NCBI GenBank assembly: GCA_026770595.1
Contig: MU633741.1
Location: forward strand, 11,914-25,933
Source: Ochromonadaceae sp. CCMP2298
Taxonomy: Eukaryota > Sar > Synurophyceae > Ochromonadales > Ochromonadaceae
Direction: 5' to 3'
DNA: 14,020 nucleotides
Below the pieces are notes generated by a model. That model searched no databases. It saw nothing but the letters and a program-made list of their open reading frames with translations, and was not told the DNA's origin. Positions 1-7,679 of the stretch are shown one piece after another (positions within the stretch are counted from its first letter, which is position 1; every line of letters starts with the position of its first letter). Made by a program: the position numbers and the translations under genes.

Positions 1-113
1 CCCCTCTCACACCTATTAAACCCACCCTCTCTACACATATTAAACCCTCCTCTACATAATCTATTAAACCCACCCTTTCTACATCACACACACCTATTAA
101 CCCCCCCCCCTAG
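1..113 (+). repeat. Intronic TATTAAACCC repeats, first gene, upstream intron
   Basis: This is the 3' part of an intron of the partial gene. TATTAAACCC begins at 14, 38 and 62, an exact 24-bp period. A shorter copy, TATTAACCCC, starts at 95 and runs into a C-tract and the TAG acceptor at 111-113. Spacers are pyrimidine-rich (CACCCTCTCTACACA type). No exon is visible in this stretch. Confidence 0.7.
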
Positions 114-485
114 GTACCTACTGCCGCAACGCCATCCTGCCCCTAGGCGCCCTCACGGCTACGATGGTGGCCGTACCTCTCAGCGCACCCCAGCGTCTGG
201 AGGCCTTGAAGGGGATCGCGGCGCCCTTAGGTACGTACTTTTGTTTACCATGGTGTTAACCCCTACCCAACCCTTCTAATCCCTTACCCTTACCCCAACC
301 CTACTAACCCTTAACCCCTAACCCCTAACCCTCTCCTATACTATTAAACCCACCCTATCTACATGACATAACCTATTAAACCCTTAGGTGTGACTCTAGC
401 CCTAGTGGGGGCCAACGCCAAGGGCTGGTGCGGCACGCGTAGCTGCCCTGCCTCAGCTAGCGGCAAGAAGGTTGTTAAGAAGTAG
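114..485 (+). CDS. 3' end of a multi-exon gene, probable small membrane protein (partial)
   Basis: Two terminal exons are visible, 114-230 and 388-485, ending in TAG at 483-485. The first follows a C-run and TAG acceptor at 111-113. Both flanking introns are phase 1 and split a glycine codon (G|GT), which supports the model. The visible C-terminal 71 residues include two hydrophobic stretches, one around ILPLGALTATMVAVPL and one around IAAPLGVTLALVGA. These look like two membrane-spanning or membrane-embedded helices, followed by a short Cys-containing, Lys-rich tail ending in KKVVKK. That tail does not fit a KKxx ER-retrieval signal, because Val occupies the -3 position. I do not recognise the family. 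The CRNAILPLGALTAT segment is faintly like DUF599 membrane proteins, but this is a guess. The 5' part of the gene lies outside the window. Confidence 0.6.
231..387 (+). repeat. Last intron of the first gene: CCCTAA-like and TATTAAACCC repeats
   Basis: This intron starts with GTACGT and ends with CCCTTAG. Its middle (about 258-335) is a degenerate CCCTAA/CCCTTA series resembling telomeric repeat. Two TATTAAACCC units follow at about 342 and 375, the last only about 10 nt from the acceptor AG. Confidence 0.65.
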
Positions 486-826
486 GTATACCGGTGGGGA
501 GGTATAGGCAGGGGAGGGTTTACAATTCAGCTGACCAGGCAGTGAGACTGCCATAATTGATCAGTTCCCCTGTTCCCTAGTCCCAGGTCCCAGTTTCCTA
601 GTATTTGTTTACAGATAGTCGTTTGACGACACATAATCCAGCACTTGTTTGCACACACAGTGCGGAGTAATGCGATAAGTAAATATTCGCAGTAACCTGT
701 GCACGCATGGTTTCAGGCGCTTCAACTCTTAACGCCACAACACACAATGACATCGCGCGACTGGAACCTTCCCGCACTACACGCAAACACAAGCAGTCCC
801 CCCACCGAGTCACACACCTGCAATAA
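486..826. other. Convergent intergenic region
   Basis: This region separates the 3' ends of the partial plus-strand gene and the minus-strand RWDD3-like gene, so it should hold both 3' UTRs. I see no credible ORF or RNA gene. The only structure noted is a perfect small hairpin at 618-630 (GTCGT, loop TTG, ACGAC). There is no clear AATAAA signal on either strand. Confidence 0.5.
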
Positions 827-1795
827 TCACTTTTTACGCGATACACCTGTACAATATGTCTCTAAATACCGTCTAATTTCCGAGCTAAGTTGGTGGTCGT
901 TGAATTGACTTACGAGTAGGGAGGGAACCTCCATAACGTCGCTCTGATACTCCACCAACAACAGCCCACCCTGGCGAGACCCGTCCGCCGCGAAGACCGG
1001 TCTGTCCCTCTTCACATAGAGAGCTTTGGAGGACATGCGCTCCTTGCAGGGCTTGCCCTGAGCGTTCACGTCGACGTTCTGCGTCCTCAGCCTTCTGCCG
1101 AACTCCTGCAGCTCCTGCGCGCCCCCCTCCAGCACCACCAGCACATCTTTGTACACATTCACAGACACCTTGGCCCCACTAGGGCCGAACACAGCCCCGT
1201 GCAGGCCGAGCTGCCTCGCCCACTGGTTGAGGATCTTCGTGTACATCTTCCTGTCCCGCATGTGGTCCAGGTGTACGACGAGGCAGCACGGTGGCACTGC
1301 AGTACTCTCCGGTATACCGCTTCCTCCAGCCCCCGCTGCACCTGCACCTGCACTGGAGGAGTTTGACTCCTGTGTGAGAATGTCTGCTGCTGCCTGAATC
1401 GCTGCGAAGAGGGAGTCCTCGCCGTTCAGCCTGCGCACCTCCTCCAGTGCGGCTGCCTGCGCGCTGGCCACGACCTCGGGTGCTGGGAGGACCCTCGCAC
1501 CACTCGAGCTACTACTCCTCACAACGATCTTTGGCAGCCCACTGGAGGGAGATAATACTACCGCTTCGCAGTTGCTAGGGAGGTCGACTCTGAACCCGTC
1601 GGAGAGAAGCACCAAGGCCTCGCCGTAGATCGCCTTGAGGGCGTCTGCTTCGTCGGAGAAAGCGCTTGCCATGCCTCCGCTCAAGAGGCGCCTCTTCGCA
1701 CGAGAGCGAAGACGGCGCTCTCCACCGAAGATTGAACAGAACGCCATGGACAGGGCCTGTTCTAGATCAATGCCACCCCCTGCACCTTCGGCCAT
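827..1795 (-). CDS. RWDD3: RWDD3/RSUME-like protein (RWD domain plus RWDD3-type C-terminal domain)
   Basis: This intronless reading frame encodes 322 residues from the ATG at 1795. The frame opens further upstream only through non-ATG codons. An internal ATG at 1672 (residue 42, MASAFSDEADALKAIYG) marks where the RWD domain begins and is an alternative start. The first 41 residues are then an Arg-rich extension. The RWD domain spans about residues 42-142, followed by a Ser/Ala/Gly linker (about 144-168). The C-terminal domain (about 170-254) carries LDHMRDRKMYTKIL, a WARQLGL segment and VDVNAQGKPCKERM. This matches what I know of animal RWDD3, where the corresponding parts read LDHMR, KWA and VDVDSSGKKCKEKM. 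RWDD3 (RSUME) binds the SUMO-conjugating enzyme UBC9 and enhances sumoylation in mammals. Whether this protein does so is inference. The related RWDD2 (DUF1115) family is a weaker alternative. A GTAAGT inside the coding region at about 910 could be a cryptic donor but no acceptor pairs with it. Confidence 0.82.
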   Translation of the reverse strand: MAEGAGGGIDLEQALSMAFCSIFGGERRLRSRAKRRLLSGGMASAFSDEADALKAIYGEALVLLSDGFRVDLPSNCEAVVLSPSSGLPKIVVRSSSSSGARVLPAPEVVASAQAAALEEVRRLNGEDSLFAAIQAAADILTQESNSSSAGAGAAGAGGSGIPESTAVPPCCLVVHLDHMRDRKMYTKILNQWARQLGLHGAVFGPSGAKVSVNVYKDVLVVLEGGAQELQEFGRRLRTQNVDVNAQGKPCKERMSSKALYVKRDRPVFAADGSRQGGLLLVEYQSDVMEVPSLLVSQFNDHQLSSEIRRYLETYCTGVSRKK

Positions 1796-2041
1796 GGATG
1801 CAAGTTGAACCACCGGGAAAGGGTTAATTGCATGTTGGATTTGCCCACGTCAGATTCACAGTTCAAGTTGAATGTTCGATGTTGGGTAGGAAAGTTCTGC
1901 TTGTACTGTTGTGCACAGTTGAACAAGACAGGATCTCGAGATTGCGATCAAGGGATACAAGCATAACTGCCACTGTTACGGAGAAGCAGAGAGCACGGCG
2001 GGCATATCTGTCAAGATTCATGGACAGAGGTTGCGGGTGGC
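1796..2041. promoter_or_regulatory. Divergent intergenic spacer, likely bidirectional promoter
   Basis: About 246 bp separate the start codons of the minus-strand RWDD3-like gene and the plus-strand MORN gene, so both promoters must lie here. I see no TATA box or other recognisable core element. An ATG at 2020 opens a short frame ending with TAA at 2077-2079. It overlaps the MORN start out of frame and would act as an upstream ORF if the transcript begins 5' of it. Confidence 0.45.
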
Positions 2042-2503
2042 ATGGAAAGGGTGTCTGCGCGTATTGTCCCTGCTACTAACGGATTCGCCGAATTGACATA
2101 CACCGGGCAGATGCAGGGAGGAATGCGTGACGGGTTCGGCGGAGCGTCCTGGGCGACAGGTTCTTTTAAGAGCTACGACGGGCAGTGGAGGGAGGGCAAG
2201 ATCCATGGACAAGGCATCATGGAGTACAGTACTGGGGATGTCTACGAAGGGCAGTATGTGGATGGCAGGAAGCACGGACAAGGATTCTATAGGTGGACTA
2301 GTGGGAATAGCCACGAAGGGCAGTGGATGGATGACAAACAGCACGGACATGGATTGTACAAGTCGAGTGGTGGGGATACCCACGAAGGGCAGTGGGTGGA
2401 GGAAAAGAGGCAGGGCCGATTCGTCTACTCGAAGGCGGGTGGCACTCGCTATGAGCGCATCTACGAGAACAATGTCATCACGAGCGAGACAATAATCCCA
2501 TAA
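2042..2503 (+). CDS. Small MORN-repeat protein
   Basis: This intronless frame of 153 residues ends in TAA. It is built almost entirely of MORN (membrane occupation and recognition nexus) repeats, whose consensus is YxGxWxxGxxHGxGxxxxxxG. Five tandem units are visible: residues 20-44 (25 aa, degenerate), 45-67, 68-90, 91-113 and 114-136, the last four exactly 23 aa long. Clear cores are YDGQWREGKIHGQG, YEGQYVDGRKHGQG and HEGQWMDDKQHGHG. The fifth unit is decaying, since HGxG has become QGRF. There is no signal peptide, membrane segment or catalytic domain such as the PIPK kinase or SET domain fused to MORN repeats elsewhere. MORN arrays usually bind lipid or act as protein scaffolds, and this one could be a stand-alone adaptor. 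The start at 2042 is the first ATG in frame before the repeats. The specific role cannot be read from the sequence. Confidence 0.85.
   Translation: MERVSARIVPATNGFAELTYTGQMQGGMRDGFGGASWATGSFKSYDGQWREGKIHGQGIMEYSTGDVYEGQYVDGRKHGQGFYRWTSGNSHEGQWMDDKQHGHGLYKSSGGDTHEGQWVEEKRQGRFVYSKAGGTRYERIYENNVITSETIIP
2174..2449 (+). repeat. 69-bp coding tandem repeats (MORN units 2-5)
   Basis: Four 69-bp units encode MORN repeats 2 to 5. Units 3, 4 and 5 share the near-identical core ACGAAGGGCAGT followed by related sequence. This nucleotide-level similarity suggests fairly recent internal duplication rather than only protein-level constraint. Confidence 0.6.
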
Positions 2504-2844
2504 GGAGCATGCACCTCGCCCCGGAGCACGAAGCAGGGAGCAGCGTCAGTCGTGCCTACTAGCACTACATAGCTCAGCAGTGTGTAACCGTTACTAGAAA
2601 TCATTCTATCATTCTAATTATATAGCGATATTGAAGCCTTTTGCTTACTTTCTCATCAACATACAAGCGGATTCGCGATACTCAAACTGTGAGAATCGAA
2701 TCGAATTGAGTAAGAATCATATGTGATTTTAAATACTACTGTTCTGTGTGTGAGTTACTCCCTACTCCCTACTGCCTGCTGCCTACTGTGAACTATCTGC
2801 AACTTTGTTTCGACCCGGTAGTTCACCATTTGTACGGTATCCAT
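2504..2844. other. Convergent intergenic region with one hairpin
   Basis: This lies between the 3' ends of the MORN gene (plus) and the PH/dysferlin gene (minus). No believable gene is seen. An imperfect inverted repeat at 2670-2702 pairs GATTCG with CGAATC and CTCA with TGAG around a 5-nt loop. It is AT-rich around 2590-2640 and a short CCTACTGCC-type direct repeat occurs at about 2760-2790. Confidence 0.45.
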
Positions 2845-5800
2845 TTACACGGACAGTTTCACGGCCGTCATGAGCAGCTGCATCTCGCTCGCCTTGGCGT
2901 CCCAGCCCCCCCCCTCCCCCTCCCAGTTGCCCCCCTCGTCCCAGCCCCCAGCCCCAGCCCCGTCCCCGTCCCCGTCGTCTATGAAGTCCGTCCCTGCTGT
3001 ACCACCCCTAATGTCATAGGCACCTGCTGCTGATGGGGAGGGGGAGGAGGAGGAGGGGTAGGAGGAGAGGCAGATATGGGGTAAGATCCAATAAAGTGTA
3101 TATATACTAAGTGTACTAACCGGTGTCAAGCACGGCGACCCTCAGCCACCTCCGCATGCGCACTATATCTGTGCTCTTGGCGGTATAGCGGGGGGCATCG
3201 AGGCGGCCCCTGACACGGGAGAATCGACGCCCGTAGGTCCAGCCCTCTGGGTGCACTGAGGTGTCGCAGCCTGCTACTGTCCACTGCCAGGGACTGGGGG
3301 AATCCACACCCACCTGTCCCTGCCCTTGCCCCTGTGCCTGTTCCTGTTCCTGCACCTGCCCCAACCCCTGCCCCTGTTCCTGCCCCTGTTCCTGCCCCTG
3401 TTCCTGCCCCTGCGCCTGCCCCCGCCCTAGCCTTTCCACCCCCCTCTCGCCCCTTGCGAGCCACCTAAAACCCACCGGCGGGTCTGTCTTTTTAAGATAT
3501 CTGTCGGGGAACTTGACACCTCCACGTGAAGAGAGCTTAGCGGGGTCTGGAGTGGGTTTAATACATATTATAGTATATATAGAGAGGGTTAAATGCGTAT
3601 TATAGTATAGGGGGGTTTACTACATATTATAATATAGATAGGGGTTAAATGCATATTACATAAAAATTATATAAACATATTATAGAATAAATATACATAC
3701 CTGTGGGTAGCAGGTTGAGGACGTTCCATCCCCTGGGACTGCCGGGCACGTATCGCTGGTTCTCCACTACCTCCACCAGCACGTAGGTGGGCTCTGACTC
3801 TGTGCCTTTGCCCTGTGTATGTGCTGCCCCTGTCCCCCCTTTTTCTGCCTCTGTCTCTGTGCCTGAGTGTGTGCCCTGTGTGCCTGTGTGTGTCACGTCT
3901 GTGCCTGTTCCCTCGGCCTCTGCTGTGCCTGTCCCCTGTGTCTCTGCTGTTTCTGTCCCCTCTGTCCCTCTTTTCTCTGCTGTCCCCCCCTCTGCCTCTT
4001 TCCCCTCTGCCCCATCCCCCTCTCCGCCCTCCCACTCCCCCTCCACCTGCACCCAGTCACTGTCCAGTACAGTAAGTGCAGTGGGTGCAGTGGGGGCAGT
4101 GGGTGTGGTGGGTGTGGTAGTGGTGGTGGTAGTGATATGTGTGATGATGTGGGTGATATATCTTGGTGTGGTGGGGGTGCTGGGTTCGGTGGGTGTGGGA
4201 GTGATGGGTGTGAGGGTGATAGGGGTGGTGAAGTGCTGCAAGTACACCTGCTGCAGCTGACTATTCCCCACTATGTGCTGGCTACTTAACGTCTGCCGCA
4301 CTCTCGCCCACACCGTGTCGTCATTTATGTAAAATGAACCCCCCACCGCCCCTGCTCCCGCCCCAGCCACTGTCACAGCGCCCGTCCCAGACCCCTTCCC
4401 CGCCCCAGACCCTGTAGCAGCGCCTGTTGCAGCAGTAACGATCCTGGTAGCTTTGCGGATGGCCCTGCCTGCCTTGCCAAACAGAGACCTCTTGGATCGC
4501 TTACCCCCCCGTCCCTGTCCCCCCTGCCCCCCCTGTCCCCCCTTACCCACATTAGAGTCCCCCTTTGACTCGACGCTCCCGTCCTCACTCTCGCTCTCCC
4601 CCTCTGCCCCCTCTGCTCCTACCCCTCGTGCTCCCGTTCCCCGCATCCCTGCCCCCCTTGGCCCTGCCCCCAGAGCCTTCGTTCTCGCCCTACGTAGTGC
4701 ATGCACCCACCTGTACATATCCTCTGCAGACTCTGCGGACAGACGCAGTGCCCTGACCTTTCCTCCGACAGTGGCGACTATCGAGAAGGCGTAGGGCTGC
4801 CCGCAGTAGCCTGGGGGTAGGAGTACTATGCGTGTCTCCTGGTCGAGCGTGGTCTGGTCCCTGACCAGATTCCCCTGCTCCACCTGTTTCCCCTCTTGCC
4901 CCTGATTCACCCGATTCCCCATTTCCCCTGGTGTCCCTGTTCCTTGATTCCCTTGATTCCCTTGATTCCCCTGTGTCCCTGCTCCCTCCGCCGCCCAGGA
5001 TAGGTTGTCTTCCTCAAGTGCTATGTAGCGCCTGCCCCAGCTGAGTCGCCCCTGCTTCAGCAGCATCCCGCACATGCCACTGCTGCTGGTACCGGTGTTA
5101 GCACTGGTACCGGTACTGGTACTGGTAACGGCACTGCTACTGGCGTTGGTGCCGACACCCGCACAATCTCTGGTACTGGTACTGGTGATAGTACCGCCAC
5201 TGGCACCTCCCTCGATCTCGTCTGCCTCTGCCTCTGCCTCCTCGCCATCCCCATCCATTAGTGCGTTGAGTGCATTCATATCTGGCTGTGCGTTGAGTGC
5301 ATTCATATCCCCCTCCTCATCCACTCGTGCATTGAAGAGTGCATTCATATCCCCCAGGCTGGGCAGTATGAGGGAGTTACGGTGGGTGGGGAGGTCCACT
5401 GAGCTGCCTGCACAGAAGTTCTCTGAAATCGGGACAATATATAGATCAGACCGGGACAATATAGGTAGATAAAAGAGTGGATTAGAGGTGGATTAGAGTG
5501 GATTAGAGGTGGATTAGAGTGGATTAGAGGTGGATTAGAGTGGATTAGAGGTGGATTAGAGTGGATTAGAGGTGGATTAGAGGTGGATTAGAGGTGGATT
5601 AGAGGTGGATTAGAGGTGGATTAGAGTGGATTAGAGGTGGATTAGAGGTGGATTAGAGGTGGATTAGGGTGGATAAGGGTGGATATGAGAAGAGAAGGGT
5701 GCAGAAATGAGAAGGATGAGAAGATAATATATGTAGTGGTACCTGAGGGTCTGTAAGCCCCGTTAATAGACTGGATCAGTGCGATCATCCAAGCCTCCAT

Positions 5801-6514
5801 GGATCCCGCATCTGGGGGGGGGGGTTAATGGGTATTGTTGTATAGAGGGAGGGGGTGGAATGGGTATTGTTGTATAGAGGGAGGGGGTTTAATGGGTATT
5901 GTTGTATAGAGGGAGGGGGTTTAAGGGTAATTGTATAGAAGGATGAGGTTAATATATCTGAGGGGATATAGAGGGGGTTATAGATGGGGGTATAGAGGGG
6001 GGTATAGAGGGGGGTAGAGGGGGTTAATACCTGGGGTGGCGATGAGTAAATGGTGGGGGCTGTGGGGGTTGAATATGCGCACCAGGTACTGCCTGGAGCC
6101 TGGTGTGTGGGGGGGTTAATGGGTGGTACAGAGGGGGTTTAATGGGTATTGGTGTTTAGAAGGAGGGGGTTAGTATATGTCTATAGTGGGAGGGGGTTAA
6201 TATACCTGGAAGGTGGGTTACAGAGGGAGGGGGTAAATATATGTCTGGTAAGCGTGTTTTAGAGGGGGGTTTAGAGGGGATTAATGTATACCTGAGGGGG
6301 GTGCGGCCTCCACCACAGTGTAGGGGTTGAGGTGCATCTTGGCCGTCACTGCGCACTCCGTCTCGTCCGCATACAGGGTCAGCTTGCAGCAGTCGATCAC
6401 CGCCCACTGCAACTTCCACACCTGTATCACCCTTCGCTGCTTCTCCACAAACCCCGAAAAGCTGACACTCCAGTCGTCGATCCCTGCGTCTGTGTCGTCG
6501 CCTGTTATCTTCAT
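2845..6514 (-). CDS. PH-PH-dysferlin-domain protein, six exons
   Basis: The exons (minus strand) are 6514-6292, 6099-6031, 5811-5743, 5422-3701, 3546-3121 and 3023-2845. All five introns are phase 1, and the product is 895 aa. An in-frame TAG three codons upstream fixes the ATG at 6514. A first PH domain (about residues 20-117) spans exons 1-3, starting at SGFVEKQRR and ending with the conserved helix Trp at 105. A second, divergent PH domain (about 235-370) lies in exon 4 and is interrupted by a GNQ-rich insert. A dysferlin (DysF) domain at about 668-834 crosses exons 4 and 5. It shows VVENQRYVP, NLLPTD, SPWQW, PEGWTY and VRMRRWLR, the hallmarks seen in dysferlin, Pex23-type peroxins and TECPR1. 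The intervening sequence is low-complexity (Thr/Gly/Glu/Ala). There is no signal peptide or membrane span. A peripheral, phosphoinositide-binding membrane adaptor is the likely role (inference). Confidence 0.85.
3024..3031 (-). promoter_or_regulatory. Triple tandem 3' splice acceptor (CAGCAGCAG)
   Basis: The last intron of the PH/dysferlin gene ends in three consecutive CAG triplets on the minus strand, so exon 6 could start at 3029, 3026 or 3023. All three keep the frame and differ only by zero, one or two extra alanines. Which one is used cannot be told from sequence; the exon listing uses 3023. Confidence 0.55.
3314..3418 (-). repeat. Coding minisatellite: Gln/Gly/Glu repeat inside the dysferlin domain
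   Basis: On the minus strand this encodes residues 738-772 as alternating CAG GGG and CAG GAA codon pairs (QGQEQGQEQ type). It sits between the N-terminal part (LLPTD ... DPPVGFRW) and the C-terminal part (SPWQW ... RRWLR) of the dysferlin domain. It is therefore an expansion within a folded-domain loop rather than a linker between domains. Confidence 0.75.
3547..3700 (-). repeat. Intron 4 of the PH/dysferlin gene: CTATAATATG-TATTAAACCC repeats
   Basis: Read on the minus (sense) strand, this 154-bp intron holds four degenerate units of about 33-37 bp. Each has ATAATATG-type sequence followed by TTAAACCC or TTTAACCC and a CT-rich stretch. The last unit ends TATTAAACCCACTCCAG at the acceptor. 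The same unit occurs in intron 4 of the plus-strand Frizzled-like gene. Confidence 0.7.
5477..5694 (-). repeat. Tandem array of 10/11-bp units in intron 3
   Basis: About 18 head-to-tail copies of TGGATTAGAG or GTGGATTAGAG are present (plus-strand reading), often alternating to give a 21-bp higher-order unit. They decay to GGATAAGGGT at the right end. The array occupies most of intron 3 of the PH/dysferlin gene. On the sense strand the unit reads CTCTAATCCAC. Confidence 0.9.
5827..5924 (-). repeat. Three 32-bp tandem repeats in intron 2
   Basis: AATGGGTATTGTTGTATAG begins at 5827, 5859 and 5891, an exact 32-bp period with GAGGGAGGGGG between copies. On the sense (minus) strand each copy contains CCCATTAAACCCC-like sequence, so it belongs to the same repeat family as the other introns. 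The rest of the intron to 6030 is a degenerate GGGGTATAGAGG series. Confidence 0.8.
6100..6291 (-). repeat. Intron 1 of the PH/dysferlin gene, degenerate AACCCC repeats
   Basis: This 192-bp intron is G-rich on the plus strand and thus C-rich on the sense strand. It has several GGGGTTAAT or GGGTTTAAT elements (TTAAACCC in sense) separated by TATGTCTATAG-like spacers. It starts with GTATAC in sense and ends with ACACACCAG. Confidence 0.6.
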
Positions 6515-7066
6515 GGCTGCTTGCTATGGTGTAGAAACAGATGCAATGCCTTTGCAAGCGTCTCCTGGTCTCCCGGAACACAGCTTCAACAGCTCTTTCT
6601 TTCTCCTGCCTCTGCTGGCTCTACTCCCGCCTCTGGACACAGATGGCAGCGGTTTTCCAATCGTCTTCTGATCTCCCAGAAGTGCAGTAGGAATGCTTCA
6701 GCTCAACAGCGGCAACAATTCCAGCAGCTCTTCCTCCTTCTTGTTCTTCCCTCCTCGATTTTTATGTTTCAATTTTGCCCATTTTTTGCTCGAGACTATT
6801 TCGTTACCCTTTCTCCCCTGATTTTAGGGTAAAAGCATGTATTTTACACACAGCCGTTACGTTTTTAGGCTTTTTGTGCGCCAAAGATCGATCGAAAAGG
6901 AAGAGAGTGAGACGATCTGTCCTTGTTCCACAGCAGCCTCCCTTTTGGCTGTATCACTTCCCGCGGCCATTGACGGAGCCCTGGAACAGGTCGGCAGCGC
7001 GCTTACAGGGAACTGGAAACGCTGTAGCATTGTCGCAGCGCTACTGGAAGCAAGGCCCCATCCACG
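6515..7066. promoter_or_regulatory. Divergent intergenic region between the PH/dysferlin and Frizzled-like genes
   Basis: This 552-bp spacer must carry promoters for both genes. It contains T-rich stretches around 6755-6830 (for example CGATTTTTATG and CCATTTTTTGC) but no recognisable core promoter motif. Long open frames cross it on both strands; they show no domain and conflict with the well-supported neighbouring starts, so I read them as non-coding. In-frame stops at 7025-7027 (plus) and just upstream of 6514 (minus) bound the two genes. Confidence 0.45.
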
Positions 7067-7639
7067 ATGCTGGATTCCCGCCACCTCGTGCTGCTCCTAG
7101 CCCTGCACGTAAACCTGCTGCACAGCTGCTATCTGTGGGGCACAGCGTCGGGCGAATGCACGGAGGACAGTCTGGACCCCTTGTGGAGGTCTGCCTTCAT
7201 GCCGTACTGCCAGGCGGCCGTGGTGTACCCAGCCTGCATACCCAAATACCAGGTGCGTTTCATCGTTTATGCACAGGGGTGACGAGGGTGGGTGGAGGGG
7301 TTGGAGGGGGTGGAGGGAGTGGAGAGGGTTGCGGCGTGTAGCATGTAGCGTATAGCATGTAAGAAGCGCAGGGTAGGGGTTAGGGGGTTAGGAGGTTGGA
7401 GGTTGGGGGTTGGGGGGTTAGGGGTGAGGGGTGAGGCGTTAGGTTTAGGGGGTAGGGCTGAGGATACGTATCCTCGATAACGCTGTGCTGTAACACTCTC
7501 CCCTCCTTTTGCCCTCAGCTTCCCCCCTGCTCTGCTGCTTTGCTTCTCCCCCCTGCTCTTCTCATCCTTCTCACTCTGCTCTGCTTCTCTGCTTCTTCCT
7601 CTGTCTCTCCCTCTGTTTCGTTAATCTTCTCACTCTGCG

Positions 7640-7679
<40 letters not shown>

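Noticed and set aside
3261-3605. Plus-strand frame rich in Cys/Pro (CPCPCPC type), resembling a cysteine-rich secreted peptide
   Set aside because: It is the reverse complement of the Gln/Gly/Glu coding repeat in exon 5 of the PH/dysferlin gene, which has domain support.
3787-4289. Plus-strand Val/Ser/Pro- and Cys/Gly-rich frames with hydrophobic character
   Set aside because: They are shadows of the low-complexity Thr/Gly/Glu part of exon 4 on the minus strand and have no domain or splice support.
5477-5694. Regular repeats considered as a CRISPR-like array
   Set aside because: Units are 10/11 bp, directly adjacent, with no unique spacers, and lie in a eukaryotic intron.
6332-7341. Two long plus-strand open frames crossing the divergent spacer (6332-6832 and 6775-7341)
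   Set aside because: The first is antisense to exon 1 of the PH/dysferlin gene. The second overlaps the Frizzled-like exon 1 and its intron in another frame. Neither shows a domain.
7374-7455. Telomere-like GGGTTAG repeats taken as a chromosome end or interstitial telomere
   Set aside because: The repeats are degenerate, lie inside an intron, and similar C-strand versions occur in other introns, so they are part of the local intron composition.
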